Shown here: positions 48,807-57,415 of the stretch, in pieces | Layout: every line of letters begins with the position of its first letter | Numbering within the stretch: position 1 is the first letter of the stretch | Assembly: GCF_029953265.1 (NCBI RefSeq) | Contig: NZ_JASBAO010000001.1 | Coordinates: forward strand, 682,001-746,000 | Source of the DNA: Commensalibacter oyaizuii | GTDB lineage: Bacteria > Pseudomonadota > Alphaproteobacteria > Acetobacterales > Acetobacteraceae | Length of the DNA: 64,000 nucleotides | Reading direction: 5' to 3' | Notes under the pieces: generated by a model | The model's database searches: none | What the model was told of the DNA's origin: nothing | Seen by the model: only the letters and a program-made list of their open reading frames with translations | Position numbers and translations under genes: made by a program

Positions 48807-48821
48807 GGACTACATTAGTCC
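48807..48821. promoter_or_regulatory. Candidate IscR/SufR-type operator
   Basis: Perfect palindrome GGACTACATTAGTCC. Its GACT-N5-AGTC core equals that of the E. coli IscR type 1 consensus as I recall it; the outer bases differ. It lies just upstream of the predicted -10. Confidence 0.6.
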
Positions 48822-48841
48822 ATTTATAAGATCTTATAAAT
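48822..48841. promoter_or_regulatory. Second palindrome adjoining the suf operator
   Basis: Perfect 20-bp palindrome ATTTATAAGATCTTATAAAT, immediately next to the GACT-N5-AGTC palindrome. It could bind a second regulator such as an iron-responsive repressor; identity unknown. Confidence 0.5.
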
Positions 48842-48913
48842 ACGATTTTTAAAAAAAATCAATAAACAATTTGTGTAAATGTTGAATAAATATTAAATTT
48901 TTCGAATGTATCA

Positions 48914-50206
48914 CTATGTTTGAATGTCAAAAAAAACATAAAATATAATGTATAATAAGCTACCAACTAAAAAACCAATGATTGATCCATTGATCCTTAC
49001 ATATTGTAAATCCTTGCCAACACGACATTCCAACCTTGAAATCAAAGATTGACTGTCCCACCCAGTAACAACAGCCTCAGTAAACCCCACCAACCATTCT
49101 TGGGTACGAGGTAAAGACCTCAAAATAGCAGATCGTATGGTATTTGTTACTTTTTCGCGTAAAGCAATATCGTTGCGTAGCTGCGTCGATAAATATAATA
49201 CCATGTCGTCAATCAAATTTTTTAGCCATCCGTCCTCTTTTCGAGCATCATCTTCAACCATTCGACGGATTTTTTGCCAAATATCTTCGCGCCACTCTTT
49301 TACACTATCGTTTTCGATAAAAACTTTTAAAGCTTCAGAAATTTTTTCCCCCCGTTCGGGATTGCTTTCGAATTTATCAATTTCTTTTTTAATCCATTCA
49401 GCGACCCCTTGACGTATTTCAGAATTTTGTGGGTCGATCCGTTCCATCTCCTTGCTGATACCGTGTAAGACTTTGCTTGCGATTGAGCTGCCAATCATCC
49501 AACCCACAAAACGCCCACCTTGCTCTCTGACACGATCTTGAATAATTGTTTTTAAATTTTGTTCTTTATCTTTTAAATTATTTTTAAGAACTTGTAGTAA
49601 GAACGAGACAACTTCTTGATGATGTTCGTTATCAATCATCGTTCGTAAAGATTTAACAACCAAAGGGGAAATCGACTCTCCATCTAGTAAACGTGCAAAA
49701 ATTCGACTAACGAATTGACTGGCACGACCATCTTCGAAACGATCTAACAAACTGGGCACCGATTTTAACAATAGAGTGCTAAACATCTTCATATTTGCAG
49801 GGTCTGACAAATAATTAGCGAAGATTGTTGGAAAATCAATCTTATTTAACGTAACATTTAATTCATGTTCTGTAAAAACATATCGTGCAATGAAGCGTCC
49901 TAATCCTTTTCCCAATCGCTGTTGCTGCATGGGCAAAATTGCCGTGTGTGGAATGGGCAGACCCATCGGATGACGAAACAGTGCCGTCACTGCAAACCAA
50001 TCCGCAAACCCACCGATAAATCCAGCCTGGGTTCCTGCACGAATAACATGCAACCATGTACTGTCTTGTAGTAAACCATAATATGGTAAAAAATATCCAA
50101 TTAGTGTTAGAACAGCCATTAAGACAAGCAATCCTGTGGCTATACGACGATATCGTATAAACGTTTTCCATGCCTGAACATCAATATCGGGAGTTTTTTC
50201 CACCAT
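48914..50206 (-). CDS. DUF445 family membrane protein
   Basis: 430 residues. An N-terminal membrane pair (about 22-45 TGLLVLMAVLTLIGYFLPYYG and 55-75 with GFIGGFADWFAVTALFRHPMGLPIPHTAI, in landmark form) carries the signature of DUF445. A long soluble, mostly helical and charged middle follows (about 95-400, with repeated amphipathic stretches), and a last membrane segment at about 405-427 (GFLVGSLLYIIFYVF). The function of DUF445 is not established; the C-terminal anchor suggests a hairpin-like protein fixed to the inner membrane. Divergent from ppc. Confidence 0.85.
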   Translation of the reverse strand: MVEKTPDIDVQAWKTFIRYRRIATGLLVLMAVLTLIGYFLPYYGLLQDSTWLHVIRAGTQAGFIGGFADWFAVTALFRHPMGLPIPHTAILPMQQQRLGKGLGRFIARYVFTEHELNVTLNKIDFPTIFANYLSDPANMKMFSTLLLKSVPSLLDRFEDGRASQFVSRIFARLLDGESISPLVVKSLRTMIDNEHHQEVVSFLLQVLKNNLKDKEQNLKTIIQDRVREQGGRFVGWMIGSSIASKVLHGISKEMERIDPQNSEIRQGVAEWIKKEIDKFESNPERGEKISEALKVFIENDSVKEWREDIWQKIRRMVEDDARKEDGWLKNLIDDMVLYLSTQLRNDIALREKVTNTIRSAILRSLPRTQEWLVGFTEAVVTGWDSQSLISRLECRVGKDLQYVRINGSIIGFLVGSLLYIIFYVFFDIQT

Positions 50207-50315
50207 TTTTGACTTTTTCTTTACAACTGAAATAAATAAATAAAATTTTTAACTTTTCATTTAATCAATAATATTTAATCATAAACGATATATATAACGT
50301 TATTTTATTATAAAT

Positions 50316-53153
50316 ATGGACATTTCACTTATGAGCCAAGCATCAATAACCCCTTCTGAGTCTTTAAAATATCTTATTTCTTTAACAACTCAATTAATGG
50401 AAAAGCAAAACCATGAACCTATTGAAAACCCTGTTTTAACATTAGCACAAAAAATAAAACAACAATTAAAATCAGGTGAACTTTCTTTTGATGCGCTTAG
50501 GGAAATTATTCAAAAACTTAGGGATTCAGCCTTTTTATCCCACGCCAAGCATTTACAACGATATGTCAACAACCCTACCAAGGATAATATAGATCACCGT
50601 ATTAAATCCATTGTTGAACAAATTATTCAACATTCAACCAAACATCATCCCGCTGGTTCAATTGAAAGTTTTAACGAGTTTAAAAAACAAGTTGAACACA
50701 ACCATTTTGCTGCTGTCTTTACTGCCCATCCAACATTTGCACTAGCCAACTCTGTTTATATCGCCCTTGCAGATTTGGCCAGCCAGCCCATTACCGAACA
50801 AACCCAAGTTCCCTATTTCACCACACACCGACGTGCGACTCCTCCAACACTTCATGAAGAATTAAACTTGGCAATACATGCCATTGAGCGAGCACGAAAT
50901 GCGTTAGACGTTTTTAATCGTTATTTGTTCGATGCTGCACAACGCCATTGGCCACAATATTGGACACAATTAACCCCTTGCCCCATTTTATTAAGCAGCT
51001 GGGTTGGATATGATACTGATGGACGAACTGATATTGGTTGGTGGGACAGTCTACGTATTCGTTTAGAAATGAAGGAGTTACAACTTCAACGATTACATAA
51101 TCAGTTAAATGCTATACCTCATGGCACGGAAGCTCTTAAAACAGAGGTCAGTAAAGCTTTAAACACAGTTCATGAGCAACTGGAACATTGCCCCAAAGAA
51201 GCTGATCCTGATCAATTTTCTGATTTTGCAAGATTGCTTGTTGAAAATAAAAAAGATGCAATACTTTCCCCTGCGCAACTAGAACCCTTATTTGATCAAG
51301 CACTAGAGCAGATTGATGAAAATCATAAAATTGATTTATTAATAGCTAAAGCTGGCTTTTTTACTCATGGGATGAGTCTTTCACACACCCATGTTCGTCT
51401 TAATTCTGTCCAAGTCCATAATATGGCTCGTCAAAGACTGGGCATTACCAGTAATCCAGATAATCCATCTCATACCCGAACATTATTTAACACCATTAAC
51501 AACGCATTGGGCGAAGTATCCCCTATTCCTGTTGATTTTGGATCTTTATTAACTGAAAAAGCTTCAGCCAGTATTTTGATGATGTTACTAACCCAAATTG
51601 TCAAACATATTGATAATAAAACACCAATTCGTTTCCTTATTGCTGAAACCGAAAATGGATACACATTATTGGTCGCATTATGGCTGGCACGTATTTTTGG
51701 TATTGAAAAACATGTTGAGATTTCCCCTTTATTTGAAACTGACGAAGCTTTACAACATGGTTCAAATATTATCGAGCAGGCTTTACGTTCTTCCCATTGG
51801 CGCGATTACTTACGTCGTACAGGCAAATTATGTTTACAATTTGGATATTCAGATTCAGGACGGTTTATAGGTCAAATTGCAGCAACCTATCAAATTGAAA
51901 AATTACGTCAGAAAATTGCCAAACTTTTACAAAAATACGATCTTACTGACGTAGAGGTCGTTTTATTCGATACCCATGGCGAAAGCATGGGACGAGGTGG
52001 GCATCCATTTAGCATGGAAGATCGGCTACAATATCTTTCCCCTAAAAAAACAGAATTATATTTCAAACAACTTGGAATTAGCACACGTCAGGAAACAGCA
52101 TTCCAAGGAGGTGATGGTTATCTATTGTTTGGATCTCAAGCACTAGCAAATGCAACTATTTCAATTATTGCACAGCATATTTTTAACTTTGATACAGAAA
52201 TTCATGACCCCATCTATGATGAGAGTGATTTTAGTGCCGATTTCTTTTTAACGATCAGCTCGGAAATGAAAGAGCTGGTTAAAGATAAAGGATATGGTAC
52301 ACTGCTCAGTGCCTTTGGACCTGCTTTAATTGATAGAACAGGTTCTCGTTCTTCGGTAAGGCAAAGCGATACCTCTTCAACAAAGGCTTATATTAAACAT
52401 CCACGCGAATTACGTGCCATTCCAAATAATGCAATTTTACAGCAATTGGGATGGTGTGCAAATACCTTGCAGGGCCTTGGAACAGCGGCTTCAGCCAATC
52501 CAGAACTTTTCCAAGAAATGATGCAAAATAGCCCTCGATTTAAACGGTCTTTAGACTTTGCTCGACATGCTTTAAAACATTCAAATACCACTGTCTTACG
52601 TGCCATTATCTATATGTTAGACCCAGGTATCTGGCTTGATCGTGCATCTTCTGAAAGTAATCCAGATTTCCAAGAATCGTATATTACCCTGGCAAAAGGT
52701 CTCCAAAGACTAAATTGTTGGGCCAGTACCCAAGCAACCTTTCACCGTATCCAAACAGATCACATCGCCTTACTTTCTGTTTGGAAAGAGGCACCATGCA
52801 TGGATGCCAACGAAATCTTGCTGCATGCTATTCGTTTAGCAGTCATTGAGGAAATATGGATGCTTTCAACACACATCCCCTATTTCTCGCCCTATCATGA
52901 ATTTAGTAAAGAGGCATTGGAGACCAAAATCCTATGTCTAGAAATTCCAACAGCATTAAATTTATTGTTACATGTATTTCCACAAGCTGCAGAACACGTT
53001 TCAGACCTATATTTTTATGAACCAAAAGGGCCTAGAAACGAAGGCGCTTATGCGATGGATGATCGCCAGATCTTTAAACCTATTCAAAAGAATTTTGATC
53101 TTATTCGTGAAATTAGTGTTGCATTAATTCACAGATTACATGCTTTTGGTTAA
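50316..53153 (+). CDS. ppc: Phosphoenolpyruvate carboxylase, divergent alphaproteobacterial type
   Basis: Expected to make oxaloacetate from PEP and bicarbonate to refill the TCA cycle. 945 residues against 883 in E. coli. Catalytic His138 is in VFTAHPTF (E. coli VLTAHPTE). The second catalytic region is GYSDSGRFIG (Arg516 where E. coli has Lys546) and the glycine-rich loop is DTHGESMGRGGHP (His554 and Arg560 kept; the Arg581 of E. coli HGRGGS is missing and the loop is two residues shorter). ELRAIPN replaces ELRAIPW. The C-terminus does not end in the NTG typical of regulated PEPCs. I recall similar loops in other alphaproteobacterial PEPCs, so this is a subfamily trait, but activity should not be assumed. 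Confidence 0.85.
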   Translation: MDISLMSQASITPSESLKYLISLTTQLMEKQNHEPIENPVLTLAQKIKQQLKSGELSFDALREIIQKLRDSAFLSHAKHLQRYVNNPTKDNIDHRIKSIVEQIIQHSTKHHPAGSIESFNEFKKQVEHNHFAAVFTAHPTFALANSVYIALADLASQPITEQTQVPYFTTHRRATPPTLHEELNLAIHAIERARNALDVFNRYLFDAAQRHWPQYWTQLTPCPILLSSWVGYDTDGRTDIGWWDSLRIRLEMKELQLQRLHNQLNAIPHGTEALKTEVSKALNTVHEQLEHCPKEADPDQFSDFARLLVENKKDAILSPAQLEPLFDQALEQIDENHKIDLLIAKAGFFTHGMSLSHTHVRLNSVQVHNMARQRLGITSNPDNPSHTRTLFNTINNALGEVSPIPVDFGSLLTEKASASILMMLLTQIVKHIDNKTPIRFLIAETENGYTLLVALWLARIFGIEKHVEISPLFETDEALQHGSNIIEQALRSSHWRDYLRRTGKLCLQFGYSDSGRFIGQIAATYQIEKLRQKIAKLLQKYDLTDVEVVLFDTHGESMGRGGHPFSMEDRLQYLSPKKTELYFKQLGISTRQETAFQGGDGYLLFGSQALANATISIIAQHIFNFDTEIHDPIYDESDFSADFFLTISSEMKELVKDKGYGTLLSAFGPALIDRTGSRSSVRQSDTSSTKAYIKHPRELRAIPNNAILQQLGWCANTLQGLGTAASANPELFQEMMQNSPRFKRSLDFARHALKHSNTTVLRAIIYMLDPGIWLDRASSESNPDFQESYITLAKGLQRLNCWASTQATFHRIQTDHIALLSVWKEAPCMDANEILLHAIRLAVIEEIWMLSTHIPYFSPYHEFSKEALETKILCLEIPTALNLLLHVFPQAAEHVSDLYFYEPKGPRNEGAYAMDDRQIFKPIQKNFDLIREISVALIHRLHAFG

Positions 53154-53237
53154 AATTTTTTTATATGCTATTGTTTTTGCTCAGATTTCGCTACATTTTA
53201 TTAGATGTACTGTTCGTCTATGACAAAGGAATATCAA

Positions 53238-53507
53238 ATGTTCACATTCATCTGGGCAATTATTATCGGTTTAATCATCGGTGGTATCGCCAAAATGTTA
53301 ATGCCAGGTAAACAACCTGGTGGAATAATCGTCACTATTATTTTAGGGATGGCTGGATCAAGCTTTGCTACATGGTTAGGACAATTTTTACACCTATATC
53401 ACAGCGGTGAAAAGGCAGGGTTTTTCTTCTCTATTATTGGGGCTTTGATTATTTTGTACCTTTACAAAAAAGCCGTAGAGGTTATGTACAATAACCAAAA
53501 TTCCTAA
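53238..53507 (+). CDS. GlsB/YeaQ/YmgE family small membrane protein
   Basis: 89 residues with three membrane segments (FTFIWAIIIGLIIGGIAKML in landmark form, IIVTIILGMAGSSFATWLG and FFFSIIGALIILYLY), with the family pattern GGIAKMLMPGKQPGG and GMAGS. These transglycosylase-associated proteins are linked to stress in other bacteria, but their biochemical role is unknown. The frame begins upstream at 53205; I use the ATG at 53238 because AAGGA lies 7 nt before it and the family starts there. Followed by a strong terminator. Confidence 0.88.
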   Translation: MFTFIWAIIIGLIIGGIAKMLMPGKQPGGIIVTIILGMAGSSFATWLGQFLHLYHSGEKAGFFFSIIGALIILYLYKKAVEVMYNNQNS

Positions 53508-53510
53508 TAT

Positions 53511-53548
53511 AAAAAGCTGTTCTATTTCATTAAAAGAACAGCTTTTTT
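53511..53548 (+). terminator. Terminator after the GlsB-like gene
   Basis: AAAAAGCTGTTCT (53511-53523) pairs with AGAACAGCTTTTT, followed by further T; 11-nt loop, 4 nt after the stop codon. Confidence 0.9.
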
Positions 53549-53658
53549 GAATTTATAACTACGATATATCATTCTTATTTCTACACTTTACTTTTTTTAC
53601 CCGTTTGTTGAAAAACGACGCCTAATAGATAGACCGTAATTTTGAGAAAGTAAGTATC

Positions 53659-54369
53659 ATGTTGAAACATATAATTCCATACATAAATAATAAAAAGCAA
53701 CAATTTGCACAATTACCGCTATTTAACTTGTTAAAAAATAATGAATTTTCTGCGCAAGATAAACTTGTATCTATTTTACCGGTAATGTCACATTTTATTA
53801 TGAGTTTTGGAGATTTAAACAGGTACGTATTAAAATATCCATCTCCGAAAAATCAGATAGAAGAGGCCATTAACGTACACGCAGAGGAGGATCAAAGTCA
53901 TTGGAAATGGTTTATACATGACTTAAAATTACTGGAAGCAAATTACTCTACCACTTTTACCGACCACTTAACACGTTTATGGGACAACTCGACCTCAGCG
54001 GTTAGGAATTTAACTTATGTCTTAACTGGGTTAATCTATAATAGTAATGCAAAACAAAGACTAATTTTAATAGAAGTCATGGAAGCCACAGGAAATGTAA
54101 TGTTTCAAAATCTACTTCCTTTGTCCGATCAAATTAAACGACAATATGATAAAGAATTAATCTTTTGTGGTAACATTCATCTCTCAAATGAAACTGGGCA
54201 CACCATCGGTAGTGATCAAAAGTTTTTCAATGATATTATATTTAACCATCACGAAGTAACAGAAGGCAAAGAAAAAATTAATGCTGCATTCGATGCATTC
54301 AGCAATTTTATTATACTACTCAATAAAATTGCTTCAGAACAGTTAACAAAGTTATCCTCAAAATCCTAA
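53659..54369 (+). CDS. Uncharacterised all-helical protein, possible heme-oxygenase-like metal protein
   Basis: 236 residues without signal peptide or membrane helices. I recognise the helix NVHAEEDQSHWKWFIHDL (from about residue 72) as a motif of conserved proteins of unknown function. Candidate metal ligands: His74, Glu76-Glu77-Asp78, His81, Glu139/Glu142, Glu178-x2-His181 and His197/His198. This pattern of acid and His residues in long helices recalls the heme-oxygenase-like diiron fold, but it is inference only. A weak ribosome binding site (GAGAAAG) precedes the ATG. The gene stands alone with terminators on both sides, so context gives no clue. Confidence 0.55.
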   Translation: MLKHIIPYINNKKQQFAQLPLFNLLKNNEFSAQDKLVSILPVMSHFIMSFGDLNRYVLKYPSPKNQIEEAINVHAEEDQSHWKWFIHDLKLLEANYSTTFTDHLTRLWDNSTSAVRNLTYVLTGLIYNSNAKQRLILIEVMEATGNVMFQNLLPLSDQIKRQYDKELIFCGNIHLSNETGHTIGSDQKFFNDIIFNHHEVTEGKEKINAAFDAFSNFIILLNKIASEQLTKLSSKS

Positions 54370-54681
54370 TGGTTTCGTTTCATTTACTATATCTGTCTAA
54401 GATTAAAATAATTTAATCGATTTTGCTCAAATATTTGTATGGATAGCAACTAATATAACAAACTAAATTACAAACGAAATGAAAATCGTTACGCTGATCA
54501 CAATTAACAAAATACACAATCTTTTAATTACAGAACCAAATATGATTTGGAATTTATATGTTAAATAAAAAAGATAAGCTTAAAGCTTCAACGATATTTA
54601 TAATTTCTGATTAATAACTTTATAAATAAAAAGCGCACGAACCATTGTGCTGTGGTCATCATTAGCCTTCATAAGCTATTG
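54370..54681. other. Noncoding gap between the unknown protein gene and the fusA terminator
   Basis: About 310 bp of AT-rich sequence between convergent genes. I see no coding frame or RNA gene in it, and nothing beyond chance symmetry. Confidence 0.5.
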
Positions 54682-54717
54682 AAAAAGCGGATACCAATAT
54701 GGCATCCGCTTTTTTTA
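54682..54717 (-). terminator. Terminator of fusA
   Basis: Minus-strand AAAGCGGAT...ATCCGCTTTTT with an 11-nt loop (extended by GCC/GGT), ending in a U-run; 22 nt after the fusA stop. Confidence 0.88.
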
Positions 54718-54738
54718 CACTCTATAAATCAATAGTGC

Positions 54739-56826
54739 TTATGCAGATTGACTGATAATTTCATCAGCAACATTACGAGGAACAGGATCGTAATGATGGA
54801 ACTGCATGGTAAATGATGCACGCCCTTTGGTCATTGAACGCAAATCAGAAATATATCCAAACATTTCTTTCAAAGGAACAAAAGCACGAACCATTACGGT
54901 GCTGCCTGATGTTTCTTGGCTTTGAATCATCCCGCGACGACGATTAAGATCGCCCACCACGTCCCCAACGTGATCATTAGGTGTTGTAATTTCAACATCC
55001 ATAATTGGTTCCAAAATCACTGGCCCAGCTTTTTTCATTCCTTCACGGAAACAAGCCTTACCCGCGATTTCGAACGCTAATGCAGAAGAGTCAACATCAT
55101 GATATTTACCATCAACAAGGGTAAATTTAAAGTCAACTGTTGGGAATCCAGCCAAAACACCTGTTGATGCTTGGTTTCTGATACCTTTATCGACCGCAGG
55201 AATATATTCTTTTGGAACAGAACCACCAACAATTTTATTTTCAAACACGATACCTTCGTTACGTTCGGTAGGTTCGAATATAATTTTTACTTCAGCAAAC
55301 TGACCTGCACCACCTGATTGTTTTTTGTGGGTATAAGTTTCAGTGTGGGACTGGGTAATAGTTTCACGATAAGCAACCTGAGGTGCGCCGATATTTGCAT
55401 CCACACCATATTCACGACGTAAACGATCGATAATGATATCCAAGTGCAATTCACCCATACCAGAAAGGATTGTTTGTCCTGTTTCTTGGTCTGTTTTTAA
55501 TTGCAATGAAGGATCTTCTGCTGCCAATTTTTGTAAAGCAAGTGTCATTTTTTCGACAGCTTCTTTAGTTTTTGGTTCAACAGAAATATCAATAACAGGT
55601 ACTGGGAATTGCATACGTTCTAATACAACTGGATCGCTAGAATCTGCCAAGGTATCCCCTGTTTTGGTATCTTTTAAACCAACAAATGCAGCAATATCAC
55701 CAGCGTGAACTTCTTTGATTTCAAGACGTTTATCAGCATGCATTTGGAAAATACGGCCGATACGTTCTTTGTGACCATGGGTTGTATTTAATACAGTATC
55801 GCCAGAACGTAATACACCACGATAAACACGAACAAAGGTTAGTGAACCATATTTATCGTTGATGATTTTAAACGCAAGACCAGCAAATTTTCCATCTGGA
55901 TCAACTGGAATAATTGGTAGTTTGCTTTCATCAACTTCTTCGTCTTCTGGTGGTGCAATACGAATACCTTCAACATCATCAGGTGCTGGTAGATAATCAA
56001 TAATTGCATCCAATAAAGGCTGAACCCCTTTGTTTTTAAATGAAGAACCACAAACAACTGGACGGAATTCCCCAGAAATAGTACCTTTTTTGATACATTT
56101 CTTTAAAACATCCAAAGAGACATCGCCCTTTTCGAAATATTCTTCCATTGCAGCGTCATCGACAGCTAAAACTGCATCTAACAAATTTTGACGCCATTCA
56201 ACAGCTTTTTCTTTTAATTCTTCGGGAATTTCGACAACATTGTATTTTGCACCCAGCTCATCACCTTCCCAAATCAAGGCTTTCATCTCAACAAGATCAA
56301 CGATCCCTTTAAGATTTTCTTCAGCACCAATTGGGAACTGCAGTGGAATGGCAACGATATCCAATTTTTCTTTTAATGTGCTGAACGCATAATCGAAATT
56401 CGCCCCAGTACGATCTAATTTGTTAATATAGATAATACGAGGAACATTATAACGATCAGCCAGACGCCAGTTGGTTTCAGATTGTGGTTGAACACCAGCA
56501 ACGCCTTCAATAACGAACACCGCACCATCAAGAACACGCAAAGAACGGTTCACTTCGATGTTAAAATCGATATGGCCTGGGGTGTCGATAATATTGATAC
56601 GGTGATTATTCCATTCACAGGTAACCGCAGCAGAGGTAATGGTAATTCCCCTTTCACGTTCCTGATCCATATAATCGGTTGTGGTGTTTCCATCGTGAAC
56701 CTCACCAATCTTATGGGAGACACCTGTATAATATAGAATACGTTCAGTTGTTGTTGTCTTACCAGCATCAATATGCGCAGTAATACCTATATTACGGATT
56801 TTTGAAAGTTCAGACTGGGCGGACAA
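54739..56826 (-). CDS. fusA: Elongation factor G
   Basis: Ribosomal translocase GTPase. G1 is [15 protein letters not shown], switch [12 protein letters not shown]3 DTPGHID, G4 NKLD; then domains II-V with LAAEDPSL and [18 protein letters not shown] of domain III and PFRE-like [13 protein letters not shown] in domain IV. The frame is open to an ATG at 56877, but I start at TTG 56826: GGAGG lies 8 nt upstream, and the product ([20 protein letters not shown], 695 residues) then matches known EF-G N-termini. fusA is separated from rpsL/rpsG/tuf here, unlike the usual str operon; it follows rpmB. Confidence 0.95.
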   Translation of the reverse strand: MSAQSELSKIRNIGITAHIDAGKTTTTERILYYTGVSHKIGEVHDGNTTTDYMDQERERGITITSAAVTCEWNNHRINIIDTPGHIDFNIEVNRSLRVLDGAVFVIEGVAGVQPQSETNWRLADRYNVPRIIYINKLDRTGANFDYAFSTLKEKLDIVAIPLQFPIGAEENLKGIVDLVEMKALIWEGDELGAKYNVVEIPEELKEKAVEWRQNLLDAVLAVDDAAMEEYFEKGDVSLDVLKKCIKKGTISGEFRPVVCGSSFKNKGVQPLLDAIIDYLPAPDDVEGIRIAPPEDEEVDESKLPIIPVDPDGKFAGLAFKIINDKYGSLTFVRVYRGVLRSGDTVLNTTHGHKERIGRIFQMHADKRLEIKEVHAGDIAAFVGLKDTKTGDTLADSSDPVVLERMQFPVPVIDISVEPKTKEAVEKMTLALQKLAAEDPSLQLKTDQETGQTILSGMGELHLDIIIDRLRREYGVDANIGAPQVAYRETITQSHTETYTHKKQSGGAGQFAEVKIIFEPTERNEGIVFENKIVGGSVPKEYIPAVDKGIRNQASTGVLAGFPTVDFKFTLVDGKYHDVDSSALAFEIAGKACFREGMKKAGPVILEPIMDVEITTPNDHVGDVVGDLNRRRGMIQSQETSGSTVMVRAFVPLKEMFGYISDLRSMTKGRASFTMQFHHYDPVPRNVADEIISQSA

Positions 56827-56896
56827 GGGAAAAACCTCCACAAACGATGAAAAGACATGACTGATTGTCAATATCAAATAGACTTAAAGTAGAAAG

Positions 56897-56924
56897 CCCT
56901 CTAAAATATAATTATTAAAGAGGG
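56897..56924 (-). terminator. Possible terminator between rpmB and fusA
   Basis: CCCTCT (56897-56902) and AGAGGG (56919-56924) form a GC-rich 6-bp stem extended by A-T pairs, 38 nt after the rpmB stop; on the minus strand CTTTCTACTTT follows. It may attenuate transcription into fusA. Confidence 0.4.
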
Positions 56925-56962
56925 ATCATTAAAAGAAATTCAACAGCATTATATGCTTTAAA

Positions 56963-57265
56963 TTAAGCAGTTGCTGCAGCTTTCTTTTCTTGAGCTTGAA
57001 GAATACGGCGTTTAATAACCATTGCTTCTTCGGTAAGTTTACGATTCGGGGTGGTTAACAAAAAGTTATCCAAACCACCATTATGTTCAATGGTACGTAA
57101 TCCATGATTGGTTACACGTAAACGAATACGATGACCTAAAATATCAGATAACAAAGAGTAATCTTGTAAATTAGGCAAAAAGCGACGGCGACTTTTATTA
57201 TTGGCGTGACTGACATTATTTCCTGTCAACACGCCTTTGCCTGTAATGTGGCAACGGCGAGACAT
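56963..57265 (-). CDS. rpmB: 50S ribosomal protein L28
   Basis: Protein of the large ribosomal subunit. From the ATG at 57265 the product is 100 residues starting [20 protein letters not shown], the canonical bL28 N-terminus, followed by [14 protein letters not shown] and [18 protein letters not shown]. The frame reaches further up to 57319, but those 18 residues are not part of the family; GAGG lies 9 nt before the chosen ATG. The Cys at position 5 is single, so there is no zinc ribbon. Confidence 0.97.
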   Translation of the reverse strand: MSRRCHITGKGVLTGNNVSHANNKSRRRFLPNLQDYSLLSDILGHRIRLRVTNHGLRTIEHNGGLDNFLLTTPNRKLTEEAMVIKRRILQAQEKKAAATA

Positions 57266-57415
57266 TTTTCTATCCTCGGGTAATAAAGCCGACACACGAA
57301 TGCTCGGCAACAATAACAAATACTTAACTATGCCCTAATGACGAAAATTGAAACAATAGTCAAGGGTCTTAGCACTTTTTTACATCAAAATCTGAAAAAA
57401 TTCCACTAAATAAAG

